Below, in pieces: positions 9,443-17,833 of a stretch of DNA of 64,000 bases. The notes under the pieces are model-generated. The model had not been told where the DNA came from. It made no database searches and worked only from the letters and a program-made list of their open reading frames with translations. The DNA lies in NCBI RefSeq assembly GCF_010078385.1, contig NZ_SIJC01000004.1, positions 186,001 to 250,000 of the forward strand, given 5' to 3'. The translations under genes were made by a program, and so were the position numbers. Source of the DNA: Chengkuizengella sediminis. GTDB lineage: Bacteria > Bacillota > Bacilli > Paenibacillales > KCTC-33759. Position 1 is the stretch's first letter, and every line of letters begins with the position of its first letter.

Positions 9443-9575
9443 ACGATGTTTCCTTCTTCCTTCATCTGAAATTCAACCAATACAAAAGATATTGTATCAA
9501 ATTCCTATTTATATTCCAAAAAAAGGGTAATCAAATAACAATCCAAATGAGGGCGGAAAGTTATTCTTTCCTATA

Positions 9576-9601
9576 TGAAAAAAAACTCGCCGATTGGCGA
9601 G
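9576..9601 (-). terminator. Intrinsic terminator of the czrA-cadA unit
   Basis: A 6-bp GC-rich stem (CTCGCC 9586-9591 with GGCGAG 9596-9601) has a GATT loop and is followed on the minus strand by eight or more T. It lies 40 bp past the P-type ATPase stop. Confidence 0.8.
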
Positions 9602-9640
9602 TCTTAAATGATAGCAATATTCATGGTTGAACTTGAAGAA

Positions 9641-11722
9641 TCATGTCACTTCATGATTCTTTCTCTCCATCAATATCGTTAAACTAATTAAAGAAACTAA
9701 TATCGTTGCTCCCATATCTGATAAAACTGCAATCCATAGCGTTAACCATCCTGGAATCGTTAATAACAGTGCAATCAATTTTAACCCTAATGCTAGAGAA
9801 ATATTTAACCTTATCACATTGTTTACCTTTTTAGAGATCGAAATGGCACTAGGAAGTCTACCTAAATGATCCTGCATTAATACGATATCCGCTGTTTCGA
9901 TTGCACTATCCGTTCCTTTTCCCATGGCAATACCAAGATCAGCTACTGCAAGTGCAGGTGCATCATTAATTCCGTCACCGATCATTGCTACATTTCCTCG
10001 TTCATGCAGTGATTTGATTTTTTCTACTTTCTGTTCAGGAAGCAGGTTCGCATGATATTCTGATACACCTACTTGATTAGCTACTTTCTCTGCAGTCTGT
10101 ATATGATCACCTGTAAGCATCACTGTATGTTTAATTCCTATTTGATGAAGTTTATCCATGACTTGTTTGCTTTCCTCACGAATCTCATCCGAAATTCCGA
10201 AGATTCCTAAAACATATTTTTCGTCTGCAACAATAACCAATGTTAATCCTTGAGCTTTCAAATCATCTATATCCCTTTGCACATTTTCATCGAAATTAAG
10301 ATGTTCAATACTCTTTTCATTACCGACATAGTACTTAATCCCACCTACTATTGCCTCTACACCACGTCCAGAAAGTGTTTTGATTTCATCCGATTCTGAG
10401 AATTCAACTTCAGTTTCTACAACCTTTTTCATAATTGCTTTCGCCAATGGATGTGAAGATTTTTTTTCTACTGCACCAGCAATACTTAATAACCTATTGT
10501 CGTACTCCACTATTTTTTCAACGTGTGGTTCACCTTTAGTTAACGTACCTGTTTTATCAAATGCTATCGTATTAATTTTCCCTAATTGTTCTAAAAATAC
10601 GCCGCCTTTTACCAAGATGCCATTTCTTGCGTTCCGTGTAATCCCCGATACAATCGCAATGGGTGAAGACAAAATTAATGCACAAGGACATCCTACAATT
10701 AATACCGCTAAACCTTGATAAAACCACGCTCCCCATGCCCCTCCAAATAATAACGGAGGTACAGTCATAACTAAGAGAGAGATCATCATAATCAAAGGCG
10801 TATAATATTTTGCAAATTTATTAATAAACTGTTCTGTTGGTGTTTTAGTTTCCTGTGCTTCTTGAACTAGATGTAGTATCTTTGCTAAGGAAGAATCTTC
10901 AAATGCTTTCGTAATTTGAATCTTTAAAACACCTTCATTATTAATACTTCCACCAAAAACCTTAGCGTTCACTTCTTTTTCAACGGGTAATGATTCACCT
11001 GTAATGGCAGCCTCATTTACTGAGCTGACTCCATCAACAACAATACCATCAGAAGGAATTTTTTCACCAGATTTCACTAAAACGATATCATCCTGCTGCA
11101 AAACATCAATGGGAACAACTCTTTCAACACCATTTGTAATTAAAATGGCTTCCTTAGGCGCTACTTTTAATAGTTTTTCCATTGATTTTCTAGCCTTCTC
11201 CATACCTAAACCTTCAAGATACTCATTTAAACCAAATAATATGGCTACGAGCGTTGCCTCTTTCCATTCACCAATAGATATGGCTCCAACCAAAGCAATA
11301 GTCATCAATGTATCGATATTAAATTTTAAACGAAATAGATTTTTAAGTCCCTTTATAAAAGTCTGATATCCGCTAATTGTTATAGCAGTTAAATAAAATA
11401 TAACAGGTAGTATATTTGGTAGAAAAGTTTCAAAAATGATGGTTAGTATAAATAACCCTGTGGAAATCCCCAAAAATAATTTTAATTTATTACTTCGAGC
11501 GTGAGCATGACCATGCTCTTGTTCTACATCACTAATTAGAGATGCTCCATCAGTCGCTAATATTTCCTTAACTTTCGCTAAGCTAGCACTTTCATCAATC
11601 TTCAGCTTTGAAGAATTATATAAGATAGCAGCTGTATCTCCATTATCCAACTTTTTAATTTTTTCTTCCATATCAGCAGCACAGCTAGCACAGCTTAAAC
11701 CTTCTATTTTATATTCCTTCAT
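9641..11722 (-). CDS. cadA: Heavy-metal-translocating P1B-type ATPase (Zn/Cd/Pb exporter)
   Basis: Metal efflux pump of the inner membrane. An N-terminal HMA domain carries the metal site GLSCASCAAD (residues 8-17). The transmembrane metal-binding motif is CPC in GCPCALILSSP (about 343-353). The phosphorylation site is DKTGTLTKG (about 388), the HP motif is SSHPLAKA, and the hinge is MIGDGINDAPALAVAD. CPC with SSHPLA and an HMA GxxCxxC fits the Zn/Cd/Pb (CadA/ZntA) subgroup rather than Cu pumps. At 693 residues it is a normal length. It lies just downstream of the ArsR-type sensor gene, which supports metal-inducible resistance. GAGGGGG precedes the ATG. Confidence 0.93.
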   Translation of the reverse strand: MKEYKIEGLSCASCAADMEEKIKKLDNGDTAAILYNSSKLKIDESASLAKVKEILATDGASLISDVEQEHGHAHARSNKLKLFLGISTGLFILTIIFETFLPNILPVIFYLTAITISGYQTFIKGLKNLFRLKFNIDTLMTIALVGAISIGEWKEATLVAILFGLNEYLEGLGMEKARKSMEKLLKVAPKEAILITNGVERVVPIDVLQQDDIVLVKSGEKIPSDGIVVDGVSSVNEAAITGESLPVEKEVNAKVFGGSINNEGVLKIQITKAFEDSSLAKILHLVQEAQETKTPTEQFINKFAKYYTPLIMMISLLVMTVPPLLFGGAWGAWFYQGLAVLIVGCPCALILSSPIAIVSGITRNARNGILVKGGVFLEQLGKINTIAFDKTGTLTKGEPHVEKIVEYDNRLLSIAGAVEKKSSHPLAKAIMKKVVETEVEFSESDEIKTLSGRGVEAIVGGIKYYVGNEKSIEHLNFDENVQRDIDDLKAQGLTLVIVADEKYVLGIFGISDEIREESKQVMDKLHQIGIKHTVMLTGDHIQTAEKVANQVGVSEYHANLLPEQKVEKIKSLHERGNVAMIGDGINDAPALAVADLGIAMGKGTDSAIETADIVLMQDHLGRLPSAISISKKVNNVIRLNISLALGLKLIALLLTIPGWLTLWIAVLSDMGATILVSLISLTILMERKNHEVT

Positions 11723-11766
11723 ACTTGTCCCCCCTCAGATGTAGGTAATAAGTGATTCTCCTATAT

Positions 11767-12099
11767 TTAAAGATGCTGGGCATGGTTTATTGCTTGTTCT
11801 AACAAGTCCACTACATGTTCATCATCATGAGAATAATACATCGTTGTTCCCGCTCTGCGGTATTTTACCAATCGTAAGTTTTTTAAAAAACGTAACTGAT
11901 GTGAAACAGTCGATTGCAGCAATCCAAGCTTTTCTGAAATCTCATTCACTGAATATTCTTGATTCACTAACAAATGTATAATTCGAATTCTTGTTGGATC
12001 GGATAAAGCTTTAAATGTTTGAGATACGATAAATAATGTTTCCTTATCTAGTTCATTATAGTCATTTCCATTTGATTGATGATTGTTTTCCTCCGTCAT
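11767..12099 (-). CDS. czrA: ArsR/SmtB-family metal sensor repressor (CzrA-like)
   Basis: 110-residue winged-helix repressor. The recognition helix region is [22 protein letters not shown]. The last helix contains D-x-H-x10-H-x2-H (DEH ... NHAQH, about residues 92-108), the alpha-5 site that binds Zn/Co in CzrA-type sensors. The N-terminal Cys ligands of CadC (alpha-3N site) are absent, so a Zn/Co sensor is more likely than a Cd/Pb one. Apo-protein should bind the imperfect 12-2-12 repeat at 12121-12146, and metal should release it, inducing the downstream cadA pump. Orientation and 45-bp gap fit one operon. Confidence 0.9.
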   Translation of the reverse strand: MTEENNHQSNGNDYNELDKETLFIVSQTFKALSDPTRIRIIHLLVNQEYSVNEISEKLGLLQSTVSHQLRFLKNLRLVKYRRAGTTMYYSHDDEHVVDLLEQAINHAQHL

Positions 12100-12120
12100 T
12101 TTTTAAACACTCCCATTTAC

Positions 12121-12146
12121 TATATATGCACATATGTTCATATTGA
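12121..12146 (-). promoter_or_regulatory. CzrA-type 12-2-12 operator
   Basis: ATATGCACA-TA-TGTTCATAT (12124-12143) is a near-perfect inverted repeat with one mismatch. It matches the ATATGAACA...TGTTCATAT operators of ArsR/SmtB zinc sensors and lies 22 bp upstream of the sensor's own start, so autoregulation is expected. Confidence 0.8.
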
Positions 12147-12189
12147 CATTAATTCATTTTAATTTATCATAAAACCAGACAATTCGTCA

Positions 12190-12227
12190 ATAAACAAGCC
12201 CCTATCCAAGGATAGAGACTTGTTTTC
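12190..12227 (-). terminator. Terminator after nasC
   Basis: A 15-bp stem with a few mismatches (AAACAAGCCCCTATC 12192-12206 with GATAGAGACTTGTTT 12211-12225) lies 14 bp past the nasC stop and separates the nitrate operon from the metal-resistance operon. Confidence 0.65.
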
Positions 12228-12240
12228 ACTTTAGAGAGGT

Positions 12241-14373
12241 TCACTTAATAGCTTTAACTCGAACTGCACAAATTTTAAACTCTGGCATGCGGCTGATTGG
12301 AGCTAATGCATCATTTGTTAATTGATTAATAGCTAATTCTTTCCCCCAGTGAAACGGGACAAAAATCGTTTTAGGATGAATTCCTTCTGTGATTTTAACA
12401 TGAAAATCAAGTGATCCTCTTCTACTTGTAATATTTATTTTTTGATTCGGAAGCAAACCTATTTTTTTGGCTAACCAAGGATGAATTTCCGCAACAGGTA
12501 ACGGAGATCTTTTATTCAAATTTTCAGTTCTCCGAGTCTGCGCACCACTAAGATAATGATTCGCTAGACGACCAGTTGTTAAAATATATGGATACTCTTG
12601 ATCTATTGGCTCTGCAGGTTTCTCCGGTTTGATTGCAAATATTTTTGCTTTTCCATCTTCATGATAAAACCCATCCTTAAACATCATTGGTGTCCCTGGA
12701 TGATTTGGTTCATGACATGGCCAAAACAAACCTTTTTCCTCTTTCAAACGTTCATAGGTAATCCCACCATAATCTGCTTTCCCACCTGCAGAAGCTCTGG
12801 CTAACTCATTAAATACATCTTCGATTGATTGATATTGAAAATACTGTCCACGACCTAATCTTTCTGCAAATTCACAAATAATTTCATAGTCCAATAGATT
12901 TTCATTCGGAGTTTCTAAGACTTTGGCTCTATGAAAAACGCGACCTTCCAAATTCGTTAAAGTACCTTCTGCTTCTAAAAATGAAGATCCAGGTATTAAC
13001 CAATCTGCATATTCTGCTGTTTCCGTTTCAAATAAATCAACTACAACTAATAATTCTAACTTCTTTAATGCTTGCTCAACCACAGCATTATTCGGACTCG
13101 ATACGATCGGATTGGAGCCCAGTACAATCATCGCTTTGATCTCACCCGCATTCATTTTCTCAAACATTTCAAATGCAGAAACACCATTTCTGGGTAGTTC
13201 ATCTGGTGAAATCCCCCACACTTTTGCAACATGTTCTCGTGCTGATTTATCCTCTAACATACGGTAACCAGGAAGCTGATCTGCTTTTTGACCATGTTCT
13301 CTTCCACCCTGTCCGTTTGCTTGCCCTGTTACTGCACCAAAACCACAACCTGATTTACCAATTTTCCCTGTGGTTAAGCATAAATTAATATAATTTAATG
13401 TATTTTCAACACCGTTCACCTGCTGTTCCAACCCACGTGCTGTGAATACAATTCCTGTTTTAGCTTTTGCAAAACCTCGTGCAATCGTTCGAATCTTAGG
13501 AGCAAGGATTCCTGTCATTTCCTCTACAACATCAGGAGAAAATGGTTTCACGGTATCTACTAGCTCAGAAAATCCATTTGTTTTATCCTTAATAAATTGC
13601 ACATCATAAAGCTTTTCATTCACAATCACATGTAATAAAGCATTAACAAACATGGCATCAAAACCAGGTTGTAAACGGACATGTATATCAGATAATTTTG
13701 AAGTTTTCGTATTTCTAGGGTCAATGGTAACGATCACTGCCCCTTTTTTCTTTGCTGCCATTAAGTATGGCAGCATCGTCGGTTGGCATTCCGCAATATT
13801 TGATCCTGCTAGAATAATGTACTTTGCATTTTCTAATTCAGCTAAAGGGAGTGTTAACCCTCGATCAACACCAAATGCTTTATTTCCTGCTGCTGCAGCA
13901 GTAGACATACAATACCTACCGTTATAATCAATATATTTAGATTGCAACGCCACTCGAGTAAACTTGCCTAATAAATAGGAAACTTCATTTGTTAAAGATC
14001 CGCCCCCAAAAACGGAAACTGAATCTTTCCCATGTATATTTTGTAACTCTTTCATTTTATTTGAAATCTGATCAAATGCTGTTTCCCAACTCGTAGTGGA
14101 CCATTTCTTATCACCCTCTTCACCCACTCTAACCAAAGGTTCTCTAATACGGGAGGGGTGTACAACATGATCTAGTGAATTTAACCCTTTTTGACAAAGT
14201 CGTCCTGTTGCTACTGGAAAATCTGGGCTAGGTTTAACTACCAGACCTGATTTTTTGTCACTTGGAACTAGCTGCAAGCTACACTGCATACTACAGAAAC
14301 AGCAGTGAGATTGATTAGATACGGGCTGGTTTTTTTGTGATTTTTTCTTTTTTTTAAACAGCGTTAAAGCCAT
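12241..14373 (-). CDS. nasC: Assimilatory nitrate reductase catalytic subunit (molybdopterin oxidoreductase)
   Basis: Bis-MGD molybdoenzyme reducing nitrate to nitrite in the cytoplasm. The N-terminal [4Fe-4S] site is C-x2-C-x3-C-x28-C (CCFCSMQC...GRLCQKG). Molybdopterin-binding blocks follow (YCMSTAAAAGNKAFG, GSNIAECQPT, GQANGQGGREHG, LGSNPIVS), and a C-terminal molydopterin dinucleotide domain begins LTTGRLANHYLSG. About 710 residues, the size of NasC/NarB. The longest frame begins with a GTG at 14382 that overlaps the GGGGG Shine-Dalgarno; ATG 14373 is 9 nt past it and is preferred. Formate dehydrogenase-like enzymes look similar, but adjacency to nirBD and a nitrate transporter makes nitrate reductase the better call. 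No NasB-type electron-transfer subunit is visible. Confidence 0.88.
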   Translation of the reverse strand: MALTLFKKKKKSQKNQPVSNQSHCCFCSMQCSLQLVPSDKKSGLVVKPSPDFPVATGRLCQKGLNSLDHVVHPSRIREPLVRVGEEGDKKWSTTSWETAFDQISNKMKELQNIHGKDSVSVFGGGSLTNEVSYLLGKFTRVALQSKYIDYNGRYCMSTAAAAGNKAFGVDRGLTLPLAELENAKYIILAGSNIAECQPTMLPYLMAAKKKGAVIVTIDPRNTKTSKLSDIHVRLQPGFDAMFVNALLHVIVNEKLYDVQFIKDKTNGFSELVDTVKPFSPDVVEEMTGILAPKIRTIARGFAKAKTGIVFTARGLEQQVNGVENTLNYINLCLTTGKIGKSGCGFGAVTGQANGQGGREHGQKADQLPGYRMLEDKSAREHVAKVWGISPDELPRNGVSAFEMFEKMNAGEIKAMIVLGSNPIVSSPNNAVVEQALKKLELLVVVDLFETETAEYADWLIPGSSFLEAEGTLTNLEGRVFHRAKVLETPNENLLDYEIICEFAERLGRGQYFQYQSIEDVFNELARASAGGKADYGGITYERLKEEKGLFWPCHEPNHPGTPMMFKDGFYHEDGKAKIFAIKPEKPAEPIDQEYPYILTTGRLANHYLSGAQTRRTENLNKRSPLPVAEIHPWLAKKIGLLPNQKINITSRRGSLDFHVKITEGIHPKTIFVPFHWGKELAINQLTNDALAPISRMPEFKICAVRVKAIK

Positions 14374-14447
14374 CAAACTCACCCCCGTAAAATTACTCTT
14401 AAAAGTGACTTAACACAATCTAGCAATATCCATTTAAGCAGCCACTT

Positions 14448-14798
14448 CTAGCTAGCGATTTCGCTTTTTTCTAATAAAGCAATATATACTTTTCCATTTT
14501 CAACGTATACATCAAAAGTGGTTACACATCCAGTATCTGGTTTTTGCACTAAACCTGAAGATAAATCAATTTTACGGTCGTGTAAAGGACAGAACACATA
14601 TTCCCCACTCACTATCCCTTCTGCTAAAACACCATCTTTATGAGGACAGCGATTTTCAATTGCTAAGATTTTACCACTTGTTAAACGAAAAATAGCTAAC
14701 TCTTTTTCTTTAAAACGAACTGTTTTTCCTGAGTTCACAGGTAAATCATCATAATTAGCTACTTCTACCCATGATTTATCACTTTTTAAGTTGTTCAT
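14448..14798 (-). CDS. nirD: Nitrite reductase small subunit (Rieske-like)
   Basis: About 116 residues with a complete Rieske [2Fe-2S] motif: CPHKDG at the first loop and FCPLHDRKIDL at the second. It partners NirB in the NADH-dependent assimilatory nitrite reductase, taking nitrite to ammonium. The longest frame starts at ATG 14807, which directly abuts AGGAGG. ATG 14798 sits 9 nt past AGGAGG and is the better start. It lies between nirB and nasC, in the same orientation. Confidence 0.92.
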   Translation of the reverse strand: MNNLKSDKSWVEVANYDDLPVNSGKTVRFKEKELAIFRLTSGKILAIENRCPHKDGVLAEGIVSGEYVFCPLHDRKIDLSSGLVQKPDTGCVTTFDVYVENGKVYIALLEKSEIAS

Positions 14799-14849
14799 TC
14801 CGTTCATCCTCCTATTTAACTTTGAATGGTTTCATTTATTTAAAGATAA

Positions 14850-17270
14850 TCACTTTGCTTCTATGACTTCGTATAAATCCTTTTGAATTTTTTCACTTTT
14901 TACAGCTTCTTTCCAAGGATCTTTTAAAACGGAAAGTGCTGTATCCATTCTTCCACAAAGTTCTTCACGTTTTGCTTCATCTGCCAAAATGTCTTGAATA
15001 TGTTGAACTCCCAGTCGCTCTACCCATTCCGATGTACGTTCTCCATAAACTCCAGTTTCACGGTAATATTGTAAATAAGCTTCTGTATATTCGATCACTT
15101 CTGCTTCTGTTTTCACCGTTGCTACCAAATCACCTTTACGAAGCTTTACACCACCGTTACCACCAGCGTATAATTCCCAGCCTCCGTCGATGGCAACAAC
15201 ACCTAAATCTTTGATTCCTGATTCAGCGCAGTTACGTGGGCATCCGGATACAGCCATTTTCACTTTTGCAGGCGTATTTAAACGTTCAAATCGTTTTTCA
15301 ATCTGAATCCCCATTCCCATAGAATCGGCAGTTCCAAATCGACAAAACTCTTCTCCAACACATGTTTTTACTGTTCTGACCGCTTTACCATAGGCATATC
15401 CTGAAGGCATATCCAACTCTTCCCACATGTTTGTTAAATCTTCTTTTTTAACACCTAACAAATCTATTCTTTGACCCCCAGTGATTTTCACTTTTGGCAC
15501 ATTGTATTTTTCAGCTACAGTTGCGATTTTTTTCAAATCTGCTGGATTTGTAACCCCACCATACATTCGAGGTACTACTGAATACGTACCATCCTTTTGG
15601 ATATTCGCATGCATTCTTTCATTTACAAAACGTGAAGTTGAGTCATCTTGATACTGTTTTGGATTCACCATGCCTAAGTAATAATTAATAGCAGGTCTAC
15701 ACTTAGAACAGCCCTCTTCGTTTTTCCAATCTAGAACACTCATAACCTCACGCACATGGGAAAGACCTTTTTCCTTAATTTGTACTACGATTTCTTCTTT
15801 TTCTAAATCCGTACATTCACACATCGTTTCTTTTTGTGCTGATTTATCAAATTCATCACCTATTGTGTACTCTAATAAATCACTTACTAACGATTTACAT
15901 CCTCCACAAGAACGTGAGGCTGTTGTACAGTTTTTCACTTCTTCAACCGAAGTTAATCCTTGCTCTTTAATCACTGAACAGATGGTACCTTTACTTACTC
16001 CATTACATCCACAAATGATTTCATCATCACTCATATCAGCGACACTAGATCCTTTACCACTATTTTCATCGGGATCTTTTAGAATAGCTGCTTTTTCATA
16101 TCCAGTAATGTCTGTTTCGTTGCGTATCATTTGCATTAATCTAGTACCATCCGAAGTATCTCCGAATAGTACTGCACCAATAATCTTGTTTTCTCTTACT
16201 AAAACCTTTTTATAAATACCTGAAAATTCATCTTCTATTTTGATCGCTTTTGTATTATCTCCATCAATAAATTCTCCACCTGAGAATACATCTACACCAG
16301 AAACCTTTAATTTTGTATATACTACAGAACCTTCATAAGGATTTGTATCTACTCCTGCAATTTTCTTTGCTAATACAGCACCTTGTTCAAATAACGGAGC
16401 AACTAATCCATATCCAATCCCTCTATGTTCTGCACACTCTCCAACGGAAAATATATCTTTTACACTCGTTTCTAGAAAATCATTTACTACAATGCCTCGT
16501 TTAACTTCAATACCTGCATCTACGGCAAGCTGCACATTTGGAGAAATTCCTACTGCCATCACAACTAAATCTGCATCAACTTTGGAACCATCAGAAAATT
16601 TTAAACCTTTCACTCTATCTTTACCTAGAATTTTCTCTGTCTGTTTATTCAATAAAAAGTTCATGCCTTGAGACTCTAGTTTTTCTTGAAGCATTTTTGA
16701 AGCTGTACGATCCAGTTGTCTTTCCATAATGGAATCACAGATATGCACTACATCCACCTTCATACCAAGGTTTAAAAATCCTCTTGCTGCTTCTAATCCT
16801 AATAATCCTCCACCGATAACAACCGCTTTTTTGTAGTTTTTCGCAGCTTCCATCATATACTCACAATCTTGAATAGTACGATAAGCGATAACTCCTTCTT
16901 TATCTGCACCTGGTAATGGAAGCATAAACGCATTGGATCCTGTAGAGATAATCAATTTATCATAAGAAATTGTTGTACCTTTATCACTTGTCACTATTTT
17001 AGTTTCCGAATTTATCTCAGTGATGGTTTCCCCTGTATATAATGAAATCCCATGTTCCTCATACCATTCATAACTATTAATAACAATATCATCTACTTTG
17101 GAATCTCCCGCTAAAACGTAGGATAATAATATACGATTATAGTTTGGATGCGGTTCTGAACCAAAGATTGTAATATCAAACTGATTTGGAGCTAGCTTTA
17201 ATATATGCTCAACTGTGTTCACACCAGCCATCCCATTCCCTATCACCACTAGTTTTTCTTTTTGACTCAT
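14850..17270 (-). CDS. nirB: Assimilatory nitrite reductase large subunit, NADH-dependent
   Basis: About 806 residues. Order: FAD/NAD pyridine-nucleotide reductase half (GNGMAGVNTVEHIL at the N-terminus; second dinucleotide fold VIGGGLLGLEAARG about residue 150), then two BFD-like [2Fe-2S] regions (CGCNGVSKGTICSV and CECTDLEKEE with CSKCRP). A ferredoxin-like half-domain and the siroheme/[4Fe-4S] domain follow, with cysteines in TCVGEEFCRFG and SGCPRNCAESGIKD. It reduces nitrite to ammonium with NirD. The GTG at 17279 is inside the spacer; ATG 17270, about 10 nt after GGAAGGGG, is preferred. Its transcript starts beyond 17700 and passes through the ANTAR-type leader terminator at 17617-17698, then through a ~290-bp palindromic element. 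Confidence 0.93.
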   Translation of the reverse strand: MSQKEKLVVIGNGMAGVNTVEHILKLAPNQFDITIFGSEPHPNYNRILLSYVLAGDSKVDDIVINSYEWYEEHGISLYTGETITEINSETKIVTSDKGTTISYDKLIISTGSNAFMLPLPGADKEGVIAYRTIQDCEYMMEAAKNYKKAVVIGGGLLGLEAARGFLNLGMKVDVVHICDSIMERQLDRTASKMLQEKLESQGMNFLLNKQTEKILGKDRVKGLKFSDGSKVDADLVVMAVGISPNVQLAVDAGIEVKRGIVVNDFLETSVKDIFSVGECAEHRGIGYGLVAPLFEQGAVLAKKIAGVDTNPYEGSVVYTKLKVSGVDVFSGGEFIDGDNTKAIKIEDEFSGIYKKVLVRENKIIGAVLFGDTSDGTRLMQMIRNETDITGYEKAAILKDPDENSGKGSSVADMSDDEIICGCNGVSKGTICSVIKEQGLTSVEEVKNCTTASRSCGGCKSLVSDLLEYTIGDEFDKSAQKETMCECTDLEKEEIVVQIKEKGLSHVREVMSVLDWKNEEGCSKCRPAINYYLGMVNPKQYQDDSTSRFVNERMHANIQKDGTYSVVPRMYGGVTNPADLKKIATVAEKYNVPKVKITGGQRIDLLGVKKEDLTNMWEELDMPSGYAYGKAVRTVKTCVGEEFCRFGTADSMGMGIQIEKRFERLNTPAKVKMAVSGCPRNCAESGIKDLGVVAIDGGWELYAGGNGGVKLRKGDLVATVKTEAEVIEYTEAYLQYYRETGVYGERTSEWVERLGVQHIQDILADEAKREELCGRMDTALSVLKDPWKEAVKSEKIQKDLYEVIEAK

Positions 17271-17299
17271 TATACACACGCCCCTTCCTTATAGTTAAA

Positions 17300-17600
17300 A
17301 TACGTGTTCAAAAAGTCCAGTTTTTAGCACCGAGAAGATTGTACGAATATGCAAACCGATGTTTTTCGGGGTCCCCGAAAAGTATTCGGAATACACTTCA
17401 AAGTAATACTTCACTTTTTGGGGTGTAGCAAGTGTAGTGATTGTTACATGAGTACCGGAATTCAAATGTGAGTGCAGTATTCGATGTCGAATTCACTTCC
17501 ATGGTCCTCTTCGTGATCCCTACTTAAGATCAGTCACATCCATGTGACTAATGTAGGATCAGCACTTCCTGTGCTGACAAAGTGGGGGACTTTTTGAGCA
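17300..17600. mobile_element. ~290-bp MITE-like palindromic element between leader and nirB
   Basis: Terminal inverted repeats TCAAAAAGTCC (17308-17318) and GGACTTTTTGA (17587-17597) enclose several perfect hairpins: TTTTCGGGG-T-CCCCGAAAA, GTATTC-G-GAATAC, GTCACAT-CC-ATGTGAC and TCAGCAC-TTCCT-GTGCTGA. There is no convincing ORF. No obvious target duplication remains. It sits inside the nirB 5' untranslated region, downstream of the regulatory terminator. Confidence 0.6.
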
Positions 17601-17616
17601 ACCTCTTAAAGGTAAA

Positions 17617-17662
17617 CAAAAAGAGACCTACTGATGTTATAGTTAACCATCAGATAGGCCTC
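17617..17662 (-). terminator. Leader terminator of the nirB operon (ANTAR-controlled)
   Basis: On the minus strand GAGGCCTATCTGATG pairs with CATCAGTAGGTCTC around an 11-nt loop and is followed by T5. The 5' arm overlaps hexaloop hairpin P2 (17653-17671), so antiterminator and terminator are mutually exclusive. It lies about 350 bp upstream of nirB. Confidence 0.8.
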
Positions 17663-17698
17663 GTTGCCATCTTTCATTTACAGACACGCCATTGTGTC
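17653..17698 (-). promoter_or_regulatory. Dual-hexaloop ANTAR target RNA upstream of nirB
   Basis: Minus-strand P1: GACAC-[AATGGC]-GTGTC (17698-17683). An 11-nt linker follows, then P2: GATGGC-[AACGAG]-GCC(T)ATC (17671-17653). Both loops are hexanucleotides with A at position 1 and G at position 4, the signature recognised by ANTAR-domain antiterminators. P2 shares its 3' arm with the leader terminator. The ANTAR protein is encoded at 19845. Confidence 0.82.
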
Positions 17699-17833
17699 AT
17701 TCGCTATTGTTAACACAATTATATGCCCTTTGAAGTATCATGTCAAGTTTAATGACATACATTTAACTTAATTAAGTAAATAAATTCATTTCATGTAAAT
17801 TTTTTTGCTTGTGTGTCATATTCATGTAATATA

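Noticed and set aside
11767-12099. CadC (Cd/Pb sensor) as the ArsR protein's identity
   Set aside because: The N-terminal and alpha-3 Cys ligands of CadC are absent; only the alpha-5 DxH...HxxH site is present.
12241-14373. Formate dehydrogenase alpha subunit as the identity of the molybdoenzyme
   Set aside because: Size and the adjacency to nirB, nirD, nitrate transporter and ANTAR leaders favour assimilatory nitrate reductase.
17186-17428. 80-codon plus-strand frame over the nirB start
   Set aside because: It overlaps the nirB N-terminus and the palindromic element and has no ribosome site.
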